A stretch of DNA of 64,000 bases, taken from NCBI GenBank assembly GCA_036971615.1, contig JAYKKR010000009.1, positions 124,001-188,000 on the forward strand, written 5' to 3'. Under the pieces are notes generated by a model. It was not told where the DNA came from. It ran no database searches and was given only the letters and a program-made list of their open reading frames with translations. The stretch is from Amyloporia xantha. Lineage: Eukaryota > Basidiomycota > Agaricomycetes > Polyporales > Adustoporiaceae. How positions within the stretch are numbered: the stretch's first letter is position 1; each line of letters starts with the position of its first letter. The position numbers were made by a program, and so were the translations under genes. Below are positions 10,381 to 20,248 of this stretch, in pieces.

Positions 10381-11122
10381 CAGGAATGATTTTCTGACGA
10401 ATCCCTAAAACCCTAGCTAAGAATAATAGGAAGGTCTCGACTTCTGCTCGGTATGCGACTCCCAAGATCTGGAAATCATTAACCGAATAAACAATTTCCT
10501 TAGATAGACCAACCTTGTCAAATTTAGGAAAGGGAGGAGGAGGAACACCGCAGGCTTGAATACGGTTTCCGTAAGTATAAGTGAGCTTTCCAAGCAAACC
10601 GTTAAGTTTGTTATACAAGATAAGGTCTGGGCATACTCCGACAATACCGCCCTCTGCAGAGTAAAGGACGGGATTCTGTAAGATTTGATCGAGCAGATCG
10701 ATTTCTCGACGCCAATACCGACTTTCAGTCCTGGATAGATGCGTTCCGTCGTAGCCCTCGGGGAGAGTATAGGGAGCGCGCTTCAGATACTCTTGTGCCA
10801 GTAGGGTTGCGTCGTATCTGCGACCGAAGATGGTTCCTAGTGGACCGTCAACGTTAGCAAGGTCGCGAAGTGCATTAGTGATTGGAAATTCCAGAGTGAC
10901 CGAGCTGACATTGGAGAAGTAGACCGAGTCCACTGGTTTTCCTCCCTGCACTGGAGCGAGCTCGGTATCGAATAGCGATTGATCGATGAAATCTTCCTCA
11001 TCTTCTGAGTTAGTTCTCCTAGGGGGAGAAGCTGGAAGAGGGTGATCTGCCGGTTCATCGCGGTCTTGAGGGCCGGGATTACTAGAGGCGGCGTCCTCGT
11101 GCTCTAGAGTGACAAAAGACAT
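10346..11122 (-). CDS. Gypsy-1 first frame, Gag N-terminal part
   Basis: 258-residue frame, the first after the 5' LTR and primer site (ATG at 11122). It is acidic and Pro-rich at the N-terminus, with a mostly helical-looking middle (TLLAQEYLKRAPYTL) and an acidic end (PDEDEDEAPSST). No domain is recognised by eye. Its position says Gag. It overlaps the pol frame by 35 bases in a +1 relation, and TCG-AGT-A followed by CCT-AGT offers a shift point just before its stop. It could be expressed separately or as a frameshift fusion. A lesion that split one Gag is also possible. Confidence 0.7.
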   Translation of the reverse strand: MSFVTLEHEDAASSNPGPQDRDEPADHPLPASPPRRTNSEDEEDFIDQSLFDTELAPVQGGKPVDSVYFSNVSSVTLEFPITNALRDLANVDGPLGTIFGRRYDATLLAQEYLKRAPYTLPEGYDGTHLSRTESRYWRREIDLLDQILQNPVLYSAEGGIVGVCPDLILYNKLNGLLGKLTYTYGNRIQACGVPPPPFPKFDKVGLSKEIVYSVNDFQILGVAYRAEVETFLLFLARVLGIRQKIIPDEDEDEAPSST

Positions 11123-11180
11123 CTGTTAGTGAAGCTTAAAGCGAACGAAATGTGAGTAACTTTATTCAAAGGAAAAGTCT

Positions 11181-11198
11181 CCTCTGAATGTCCACCAA
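11181..11198 (-). other. Gypsy-1 primer-binding site
   Basis: On the minus strand the internal region begins TTGGTGGACATTC directly after the 5' LTR. The TGG start is the usual complement of a tRNA 3' CCA end. I did not identify the tRNA. Confidence 0.5.
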
Positions 11199-12257
11199 TG
11201 TTAAGAACTAGGGTAATACTAGTACCTAAGCTTGTATATCAGTAGTAATAGATAGAGATGGAAATACTTATGGGTTTGAAGCGAAGACTCAAGTAGTCTT
11301 CAGAGGTTTAATACCGATATACCGAGTAAGTAACGTAAGACCAAAAGGTCTTAGAGCTTGAAGACAGTAAGTTTGATTGGTATCGATTAAGACCGAAGGT
11401 CGTAGGCTTAAGACCGTCTTAAGGCGATACCGCTTGGAGCGCACACAGTGATAAGTTTGAGGTAAAGAGTAAAGACTTCTTATTACAAGATAACTCAATT
11501 CCTTCGCAAGTATTGTTGCCAGACCAAGGACTTAGGTAGCGCAGGGCAATACCGAAGTCCACTACTTAGCGCGAAGCTATAAGTAGCTTGTCAAGTCTGG
11601 GATAGATCGTTTTACCAGCGCGTAGCTATGGTAAGATCTACAATAGTAATTGAAGGAGACTAGGTCTCGTTGTGCTAAGAGCTTTAAGGGTAAAGTGGAT
11701 TGCTCGAAACCGAAGACCGTTGGTCTTCTTAAATACAAGTGAGATATGCTAGAAGGTTCCTTAACACGCCGTATCCTACAAGCTATTGTACACAGCCTTA
11801 TACCTATGCTCCTATTGTTCTTACTTCACCGCATGGGATCCTAAGTGAGACCGCACCATTACCTGCCGTCCTAGAGTGGCCTCCCTCGGTCATCCTTCGG
11901 TCTTGCTTCGGTCTCGAGCAAGCCTTATGCAAGACCGGCCCGTATCTCCTTACTCGGCTCGAAGTACCGGTCCTCGTGGGTTTCACGGGATTCGGTATCT
12001 TGCGTTCTCTGTAGGCGTTTGTGGGTCCCTGAGATCCGCTTTCGCTAGGGAAAGTAATTCGAGAGTTCCAGCGGGATAGGTTACTGAGTCACTTTCCTAA
12101 ACGAGACGCGGTCTCACACGCGAAGCAAGAGGGTTGGCTGATACCGGCGTTCCGTTAGGTCTTGGACAGGTAGTGAAGGACTACCCGTTAGTTGGGGACC
12201 GAGCTGCACACCAGTGGTCTCGGTCTTAAAAGGAGACTAATCACGATATCCATAACA
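11199..12257 (-). repeat. Gypsy-1 5' LTR
   Basis: 1,059-bp copy of the LTR at 540-1598, with no difference seen on reading the two side by side. It would carry the promoter for minus-strand gag-pol transcription. It is flanked on its outer side by the ACAAG target duplicate. Confidence 0.95.
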
Positions 12258-12262
12258 ACAAG

Positions 12263-12334
12263 ACGCTGCATGAGATCAGTGTCGGGGCAGGGTGGGGAGT
12301 CGGCGCGAGCGAGAGCGGGGGCAGCGCAGACCCT
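12263..12334. repeat. GC-rich tract, middle remnant
   Basis: Short piece of the same GC-rich vocabulary (GTCGGCGCGAGCGAGAGCGG) caught between Gypsy-1 and the CATCAGG element. Confidence 0.5.
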
Positions 12335-13805
12335 CATCAGGAAAAACACTTTTTCTCTGGGGTAACCTAGGGTGCTCTGAGATATATGAGGTTTCCCAGA
12401 GTAACTCAGACTATCTCAGAGCATTTGAGGTTAACCTGAGTTGCTCTGAGTTGCTCTGAGATAATTCAAATTTCTCAGAGCATCCTAGGCTAGCTTCTGT
12501 TTCTTTGAGCAACTCAAGCATATTTTTTAAATCTACAGCGCATTATTTCTGAATAATATACAACAGCTATATTGTTCTACTATTTGCTTTCATTCTCTTC
12601 ACTTTCTATGCTTTATTAAGATGATTTACTTAAATATAGTATGTGAAGGTGATCTATCATACAAATGATAATGGAGATATTGATTATGAGAAATGCACAC
12701 TCACACAGAACAAACACAGAGCTGTTGGATAGCAGGGATCTAGTAGAGAGAGAAAAAGAATGATATAGACATTGAATGGTATGAAAAGAGTGTAGATAAG
12801 CAGAAAGTAGACGGAGAAGTGAAAACATGATGTGTATACTCATTGCTGTGCTGCTTCAGTCATTCCCCTCTCCTTATCTCATTTCTACTCCATCTATCCA
12901 CTAGCTCCTCTTTCCACTGACAGCTAACAGTCAAAAGTCAGAGATCAGAGGGTCAGAGATAAAACAGGAGAAGACGCATCTCAGAATTGTGAATCTTGAC
13001 TCTGGTCAAAGAAATAGACTGAAACTGGATGGATTAGTGAGTAAAGAAGTATTAGATAGTTGGATAATGTGATAGATCAGTGCAGGAATAGATAGAGAAG
13101 GATACATATGAACAATAGGAGAATGAGGAGGAGGTCATTCAAAATGCGACCATAGAATGGAAACTGCTGGATGCGGACCCCACAATGTATATATCGTCTG
13201 AAAGCCTGTGATTAGGGCTTTCATTCTATCCAACAATCAAAGGAAACCGTCCATGGGTTCCTGAGATATGGACAAGACGAAGTTTTTGATGAAAGACAGC
13301 AATAGAAGACGAAGGAGTGGACGGATTCGGATGAGCAAGGGCTCATCTGGAAGGGCTTGACAATGCGAATAGAATGGTATAAAAGCGAAAGGATAACTCA
13401 CAATGGATCCCCAGTTATCCTGTGATCAAAACCTCAAAAAGCGCCCATTCCATGTCCAACCCTCCAACCCCTCCAAATCTCCTTCCAAACTCCACCCAGC
13501 AAGCTTAGACAGTCCTGGTACTATTCCCAAAGGCAAGGGAATAAGGAATAGAGAAGGAATACTCACAGAAATTCCCAGATAGTGCAGACCAGAGACAGTG
13601 CAACCGTCTGTGATCACTCAAGTTCCAGTGAATAAAGATGCCCAGAAGCCATAGATAGTGAGCTCCAGTCCCTAGTCAACAGTTTGTGAGATCCAAGACA
13701 GCAGATAGCATAGATACAGAAAGGTAGCAGCAAGAAGGAATGGCTGAGGAGAAGTGCAAATGCGTCTAAGTCCCTGCTGACCCTAATCTGGGGTTTCCAA
13801 AACAG

Positions 13806-13834
13806 GCGTCAGTTTGACGCGACAAACTGACACC
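13806..13834. promoter_or_regulatory. Imperfect palindrome related to the one at 16781
   Basis: GCGTCAGTTTGACG faces CGACAAACTGACACC. It shares the core CAGTTTG-CGCGACAAACTG with the perfect palindrome upstream of the dioxygenase gene. It precedes the spliced remnants of this decayed element much as the perfect copy precedes a gene. Function is unknown. Confidence 0.5.
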
Positions 13835-14112
13835 CAAATGAGGCACTCATGGTCGTTCATTCTCTTCTTCCTCAACTACCACCCTGCTTCGTCTTCTTCC
13901 ATGTCACTTCACTTCCCTGCTTGGTTTCTGTTTACTCATTCATTGTTCTTCTCATCTCTGGGCTATATCTGGTAACTTCTAGTCTGTGGCCATCTCTCTG
14001 GCTGGTACTGCCTCAAGTATGGCAATGTGCTGGCAGAGCATATGGGTCGTTAGGAGTTGTGGGCACAGATAAGTCCATATCTTCTTTCTATTCTCATCTG
14101 TATCTATGAATA

Positions 14113-14700
14113 GCTGACACTACTTCTATCTCTAATCACAATCCAAATCACCAACATTGAAGGTTGGCTGTTGGCTGTCATCATGCGACAGCAAAGCAAT
14201 GTAAGTCTGTCCATAATTCCCTTTCAGGCTGACATGTCCATTGCATTCAATAGATATGACATGCTTTGTGCATGAATTCATGCTTTGTAAGACTTGTAAA
14301 GGATGGTGAGTCGTCATCTATAATTTTGAATTTTGATGAGAATACATACTCCTAACATGTAAGTCGTTCATTTGCTCCTCATTTCTTAGCTGCTCTAAAT
14401 TATTGTATCTACAGACTTGTGCGACATGATAAAAACTGATTCTGATTGTGACAATGTCAGGTAAGTTGCTCACTTCTATCTCAATTCCTTTGTTGATCGC
14501 TTTGTTGATTCTTAGAGTATTATCACCTATGCCATTCGGCTTCAGTTTACTGTGACAAGACGATTTATGTGAGTACTTTGTCTTGCTCCTTCAACTAATT
14601 GGACTTTACCTGAATTCTTCTATTAGATTCTCTTATATTTTGGCCACACAACAAAATATCTTCATTGATCTTGTGTACGTCTTTCAGCTTTGTGTTTTAT
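14113..14700 (+). pseudogene. Spliced remnants resembling the end of the DUF6532 gene
   Basis: Short exon-like islands are separated by GTAAGT...TTTCAG pairs (for example near 14208-14230, 14460-14515 and 14568-14626). The stretch around 14650-14680 (AAAATATCTTCATTGATCTTGTGTACGT) aligns with the exon end of the DUF6532 gene near 22010-22040 (AAGATGTTTATGGAGATTGTGTACGT). No continuous frame remains. I read this as a decayed relative of that gene, which is inference. Confidence 0.35.
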
Positions 14701-15102
14701 ATTCCTGTATACTGAATAATAAAATTAGTTTGGTAATGTGGAGATTTCTGTCTTGAGCTATCACATTGGACATAATTATTATGGCTGCTAGTATTAGATT
14801 ATCTTTAGTGTGTATATTATTTGCGAATATACTGCTATATTCTATTATAATCCTGTAACCTTGAGAGTGCTCTGACACAAACTATAATGAGGTGTGAGAG
14901 ACGACAAAAGACTACATAGGGTCATCTAGGAGTACTCTCAGGCTACTCTCAGGTTACTCTGGGTTACTCTGAGAAATAAATCTCATGTCAACTAAGTTTA
15001 AGAGCACTCTGGCTACTCTGAGTACTTTGAATACTCTGAAGTCTCTAGGATGCTCTTGGATGCTCTTAGAGCAGCCTGGGACTAATATGGTTTTTCCTGA
15101 TG

Positions 15103-16780
15103 CTCTCCCTCTTTGCTCGCCCTCTCTCCCTTCTCCCTCCCCTCCCCTCTCCCCTCTTCGTGAGCGACGGTGAGCGCTGTTCGCTGCGAGAACGTTTGTC
15201 GGGCGAGAACGTTCGTCGGGCGAGAACGTTTGTCGGGCGCGAACGTTTGTCGGGCGCGAACGTCGGCGGGGCACGCATGGCGGTGTGGCGAGAACGGAGC
15301 GATGAGAATGGCGGGGCGCGATCGGCTGTGTGGCAAGAGGACGTCGGCCGCGCAGGTGGGTTGGGCGAGGGTCGGGGAAACCATGGCGGTGTGGCGAGAA
15401 CGGGGCGATGAGGTCGTCGGGCGCGATTGGCTGTGTGGCGAGAAAGTGAAGAGCAGTCGGCGGGCGCAAACATTGGTCGGGCGCAAACGTCGGCAGGACA
15501 AGAGGACGTCAGCGGGGCGCGAAGAGCGCAGCGGCAGAGCGAGATGAGGTTGGCGGGAGGAGACCCCGCCAGCGCGTACAAGCATGAGGCTGTGGTGCGA
15601 GAAGCGGGGGAGGAAGGACCTGGAGACTCGGATGTGTTCTCTCTCTTCTCTTCTCCTCTCCTCTCCTCTCCTTCTCCCAATTTCCTCCTGCTCTCTCCCT
15701 GATCCCTTCTCCCTCCCCTCTTGGTAAGTGACGGTGAGCGATGCCTGCCGCGAGAATGTCGATGCGAAAGGCCGTTGGTGCGAGAGGACGTCGGCGGGGC
15801 ACGATCGACGGCGGGGCGAGATCGACGGCAGGGCGAGAACAGCGGTGGGGCGAGAACGGCGGTGGGGCGAGAACGGCGAGAGGACGTCGGCGGGGTGCAA
15901 AAGGCTGTGTGGCAAAGAAAGCAGCGGGAGGGCGCGAAGAGAGCAGCGGGGGGCGCGAAGAGAGCAGCAGGGGTGGCGAGAACGTCGTTGGTGCGAGACG
16001 ACGTCGGCGGGGCACGATCGACGGCGGGGCGAGATCGACGGTGGGGCGAGATCGACGGCGGGGCGAGAACGGCGGCAGGGCGAGAACAGCTGTGTGGCAA
16101 TGACAGCAGCGTGCGCGGCTCCCACACAGTGCTGTCCAGCAGGCGTTGGTGGGGCGAGGTTGCATCAGCGGGGAGCGAACGTCGGCAGTTCGAGAATGTC
16201 GGCAGTGCGAGACTGTTGGCGGAGAGCGAAGGTCGTAGGAGAGCGAAGGTCGTAGGAGCGGCGGGGAGTAGCGGTGCGAGGAGAATGATCAGGTCGAGCC
16301 AGAGCGTCGGGGAGGAGCCAGCGCAAGCTGCTTAGGACAGCGGCCGCGGCGGGGGCTGAGCAGGAACAGCGGCGCAAAGCGAAGTCGTGGGCGGGGCGGG
16401 TGACAACCGCGCCATCGCAAGGTCTGGCAGGGGGTGAGTACAGCGGGTTTGCTAGAAGCAGCACAGGGGACGCACCTTTTGCTGCTCATACCAACGCTGT
16501 TCTAACCACTTTGCCTCAACCTCAGCCGGGTGCGGAGACCGCGTCGGCGCGGAGAACATCACCAAAGGGGTGAGAACGGAGCCGGGGTGTTGAACTTGAG
16601 CATGTCGGCGGGGAGCCCGCGTCGTCGGCGAGAGCGTCGAGGACAGCAGTGGCCAGGAGCAAACTTGAAGGTGAGCGCGTCGGCATGGAGAGTGTCAGTA
16701 GTGTAGAGATTAAGTGTCGAAGAGGCCAGAACGGCGGGGACGAGAGGTAAGGGAGCGCATTGAATTAGCAGCGAGAGACT
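15103..16780. repeat. GC-rich degenerate tandem array
   Basis: About 1.7 kb of GC-rich short repeats. It starts with five copies of a 17-bp unit GAGAACGTTTGTCGGGC (15188-15272). It continues with degenerate units of about 18 bp such as GGCGGGGCGAGATCGAC (15784-15890 and 15990-16090). Long frames on both strands are repeat translations rich in Arg, Pro, Ala and Ser. It lies directly upstream of the palindrome and dioxygenase gene and could be part of that unit or an older locus. Confidence 0.7.
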
Positions 16781-16838
16781 GCCTTCCCAAAATGGGTGCC
16801 AGTTTGTCGCGACAAACTGGCACCCATTTTGGGAAGGC
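16781..16838. promoter_or_regulatory. 58-bp perfect palindrome upstream of the dioxygenase gene
   Basis: Two 29-nt arms (16781-16809 and 16810-16838) are exact reverse complements with no spacer. The centre is CAGTTTGTCGCGACAAACTG. It ends 83 bp before the dioxygenase start codon. It could be a dimeric operator, a hairpin in the leader RNA, or two transposon ends joined head to head. A weaker relative is at 13806-13834. Confidence 0.85.
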
Positions 16839-16921
16839 CTTTGCGCGTTCGAAGTTCACTTTGCGCATTCGACGTTCACCTGCGCCGTCGTCGTTCCTCG
16901 CGTTTTCACCTACTCTCTGGC

Positions 16922-19900
16922 ATGGCTGGCGGCACTCCGGATTCGTTGGAGCTCTCGGACTCAGACCTTGCTGTTCTCATTGAGTTTGTAAGGTCTCAGC
17001 CTCCGCACACTCTCCCACCTGCTGTGCTTACTGTCCTCAACAACCTCGATGCTGCCACCTCGACTTCTCTGTCTGGAGTGACTCCCTTGGCTACCCCTAA
17101 TGTCTCAGCTGTGTCCAACAGCCATGCTTACTTGACTCCGGCCCCATCCCGTGGCCCCAGTGTGGCTCCTGAACAGATAGAGGCCAATAGGGGGACTCAG
17201 ACTGTCGTAAGTTCCACAGCCGATTTCTCCTCATTTCGACTGACTACATCTGTATTCTATGCTACTAGGATCAAGGGCCTCCCCTCCCTGTAGAAGCCAG
17301 GGATGAAGAGGTCGCTAGGATGCATTCTAGCACTCCCTCTCAGACTGTCGGCGTAAGTTCCACAGCCGATTTCTCCTCATTTCGACTGACTACATCTGTA
17401 TTCTATGCTACTAGGAGCAAGGGCCTCCCCTTCCTGTAGAAGCCAGGGATGAAGAGGTCGCTAGGATGCGCTCTAGCACTCCCTCTCGCACACGCGCTCG
17501 CACCGGCGTTGCGGGTGATCCGGATGAGCCTCCTCCGAAGAGGCACAAACCTCGCAAGTCGAATTGTGACACTCGTGGAGGGACACCATTGCCAATCAAC
17601 CCACGGGGGGGTTCCTTAGTGGTTCCTCCTGATGATGAGGCGCGTGTGGCTTGGGAGGGTGGCAGGTTCTGGAGGATAAGTCCCCAGCCTGCTGTTGCGG
17701 GAGGCGCGGCAGGTGACCAAGCCCAGGAGCTGATGTCTCATCTGGCACAGGGCTCCAAGAGCAACGTCCAGAGTGAGGACTGTCTTCAGTGGATGTTGAG
17801 TCTGAAAAACATGGTGGAGGGGCGTCGGGGCCTCCACGCAGGCAATTCTGTCTATGTTACTAACGACCTGTTTTCCTTGGTCAAACGCGTCAACTATTTT
17901 GAGGGAATGAGTACTGGCCTATCATTCCTGGGACTAGTTTCCAAGATTGAGCTTGCGGCTAAGGTGCATAGGTGTGTTCTTAATTTCTATCACCCTCCAT
18001 GAGATTTGACGACATTTTCTATTGATCTAGTATCACAGCACATGATCCCAAGATGACGACACAGCGATTGTGGATGGTCAAGGTCAAGGGGCATCCCAGC
18101 GCGCCGTCAAAGTGGACGTTTGGCAATTGGGTTGCTCAGGGCTACAAGTTCGCTGCTTTGGCAAGCGCAGGTATGTCGTGTATCTACAATATCTCATTTT
18201 CACTGATTGCAGCTCTTTTCCAGGATCTATTTATCTTCTCATGGTCATAGCGGCTAGAGATATGCCCAGAGACCTAGGGCGAACAAAGGATGAGGTAATC
18301 CAAGCCATTTGCAATGCACTCCGCTTTCCCCAAGAGCGTAAGCCACTCATCTATTTGTCTTTCACATTATCTCGCTAAGTCATGGATCAGATACCAACAT
18401 AGGCAAAGACATCATTACGCGCATAATTCCTCTCATTTCTTTTCTGAGGACTTATATTCCCATACGCATCTCAGTCCTCTTCTCCAGTGCCATTCTGCAA
18501 GAGTGTGGCCTGCCGACAGAGATAGACTGCAGAGATCTTGACAAGTCAGACGCATTCTTCGATCAGATTAAAGAGAGGTATGTGCTCTTTACTCAGAACA
18601 GCCCTGTCGTCTGATTTCACATACAGAACCTTTGCCGGACTGACGCGAAATCGTGCTCTATGGGCATCATGCCTAGTTCCTGTGAACGACAATGCTGAGG
18701 TATTGTCTCTTCATATCATGGGTAGCAATCTACTCCATGCCACCGCCTCCTCCACGTCTCGTCCACCTACGCCTCTGAGCGACTCGGAGGATGAGAAAGA
18801 CCACCACGATGAGTTTTCTGATAGCCATGATGATCTTTTTGTGCCCACTCTTGCAGTCGCGAACCAGTTCCAAAATCCTGACTCCGCATCGCCCAACTAT
18901 CATGTTCTGCGCACTCTGTTTGATTTCGATGCTCCTGCTAATCGTCATATTCCTTATCCTACTGGCAACCCTGAGGCGCATGGTCAGTGGACAAACAAAG
19001 AGCGCCTTGGTGCAAGTCAGGCATATATTGTGCATACTCTGGATGACGCCGCGCAATCAGTGAGTAGCTCATACATTCTTCTATTTTCTTTCTCAACATG
19101 ATACGTCTTGCAGATCAATGACCTGTATTCTTCTGATGGGGTCAAAACCTTTGCTGAAGACTATGTGCGTTTGGAGCATGACATGTTGCAAGAGTAAGTC
19201 ATTCGCCGCATTCTTGTTCATTATCTCACCATCTACTTAGGCAAGAGATTGACATACGAGACAAGAAGGACAAATTGATGGCTTTCATAGCGTGCGACAT
19301 GCCTCAAAACATGCGTGAAAGTTTGATGCGCAACATTCGCACCGCACTTGCTGTCGGTACAAAGGAAGGTTATTCCTTGCAGGATATGGACAGTTCCCAT
19401 CAGGATGGGAGTGCAGAGAGGCGGTTTCCTTGCCTTCATTTCTCCTGGTATGCGCGCAACATCACAAGGGTTTGTCTTTCCTATATGCATTACATGTTGT
19501 AAGATTGATTATTTCTACAGGGTGACGATGCTCCAAAAGATACACATCCCCTGCATCTGCGTCGTGCAAATGCCTCTCACACAAATCACCAACAATTTGG
19601 TGCTTATGTTTCCAAGGAGCTTCTATGCAATCAAGCTGAGTACGACAATCTCTGTAACTCATTCCAAGAATTTTTTGAGTGGATACGTATGAAGGTGTGT
19701 TGCTTGCTTCTCCTTTCTGATATATTGAGTACTTAGCCATTGGCATTAGCTTGAGAGACGTCTCCCAGGGATTTGCAAGTCACTGGAGGCTTTTGTTGAA
19801 TTTCTGCCAGGACGCGAGGTCTCTCCATGCCATCCTTTCAGTGGATTTGTCCTCAACATCAATGTGGCGACCAATGCTCACAGAGATGTGAAAGATCTGG

Positions 19901-20175
19901 AAGCCTGCCTTGTCCTTCCCATTGGAGATTTTGAAGGTGGAGAGCTCTGTTTGGTTGAAGCGGGACTTGTTTTGCCTTTGCAGAATGGCGATTTGGTGGT
20001 ATTTCTCTCAAAGCGTCTCACTCACTTCAATTTGCATTTTAAGGGCTGTAGGGCATCCATGGTTCTTCACTCAGACGGAGCTGGAGTCAAGTACAGTGAG
20101 AACATGAGTGGTTGGATGGAGCATAAGGATATGAGGTCGTCTTTACATTTGAGTTGGCGTTTGTCGAATTTGTAG
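16922..20175 (+). CDS. Large protein with C-terminal 2-oxoglutarate/Fe(II) dioxygenase domain
   Basis: Eleven exons (16922-17206, 17269-17352, 17415-17971, 18031-18170, 18224-18337, 18391-18577, 18627-19059, 19114-19193, 19241-19469, 19521-19694, 19750-20175) give an uninterrupted 902-residue frame with GT-AG introns of 47-62 nt. The last exon has the double-stranded beta-helix signature: HRD at 805-807, then GDFEGGELCL, LQNGDLVVF, THFN with His853, and Arg862 before SMVLHSDG. These fit the Fe(II) ligands and the 2-oxoglutarate-binding Arg. Fungal proteins of this look have been assigned to the TET/JBP-like group that oxidises 5-methylcytosine and is linked to DNA transposons; that assignment here is inference. 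The roughly 760 residues before it are unrecognised. The DUF6532 gene starts 73 bp downstream, same strand. Exon 2 is a tandem duplicate. Confidence 0.85.
17200..17480 (+). repeat. Tandem duplication of an intron plus exon inside the dioxygenase gene
   Basis: The block from the GTAAGTTCCACAGCCG donor through the exon text GGGCCTCCCC...GAGGTCGCTAGGATG occurs twice, about 146 bp apart (17207 onward and 17353 onward), with only a few differences. Both copies keep their splice sites and the reading frame, so the protein carries two near-identical segments of about 25 residues. Confidence 0.8.
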
Positions 20176-20248
20176 TGATTTGTTTGTGCGCCAAACAAAT
20201 GGAATGTCATGGCGCTTGTTGGCGACACTTCTCACCCTGTCTGTCACA

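Larger units (their letters stand above)
540..12257 (-). mobile_element. Gypsy-1: full-length Ty3/Gypsy chromovirus
   Basis: LTR retrotransposon read on the minus strand. Both LTRs begin TGTTAAGAAC and end CCATAACA. They are 1,059 bp each and I saw no difference between them. ACAAG flanks the element on both sides (535-539 and 12258-12262) as a 5-bp target duplication. Minus-strand order: 5' LTR (12257-11199), primer site, gag-like frame, gag-PR-RT-RH-IN frame, integrase core plus chromodomain, an extra sense frame, an extra antisense gene, purine tract, 3' LTR (1598-540). Identical LTRs and an intact target duplication imply a recent insertion. Two single-base frame breaks (near 5356 and 3836) suggest either a defective copy or sequence errors. 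Confidence 0.95.
12335..15102 (+). mobile_element. Decayed element with CATCAGGAAAAAC termini
   Basis: Starts CATCAGGAAAAAC at 12335 and ends with its complement GTTTTTCCTGATG at 15102, a 13-bp inverted terminal match. Both ends are rich in GCTCTGAG-type words, typical of subterminal transposase sites. The last 120 bp or so closely match the right end of the dioxygenase/DUF6532 unit (22551-22671). The interior holds an imperfect palindrome at 13806-13834 and splice-rich AT-rich remnants, but no intact gene. Flanking GC-rich sequence on both sides suggests insertion into that tract. The flanks CAGACCCT and CTCTCCCT are not a clean target duplication. Confidence 0.6.

Noticed and set aside
15066..16165. 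Long frames on both strands (up to 353 codons) in the GC-rich array
   Set aside because: Overlapping frames of Arg/Pro/Ala/Ser repeats on both strands are translations of tandem repeats; no domain, start context or splicing supports a gene.
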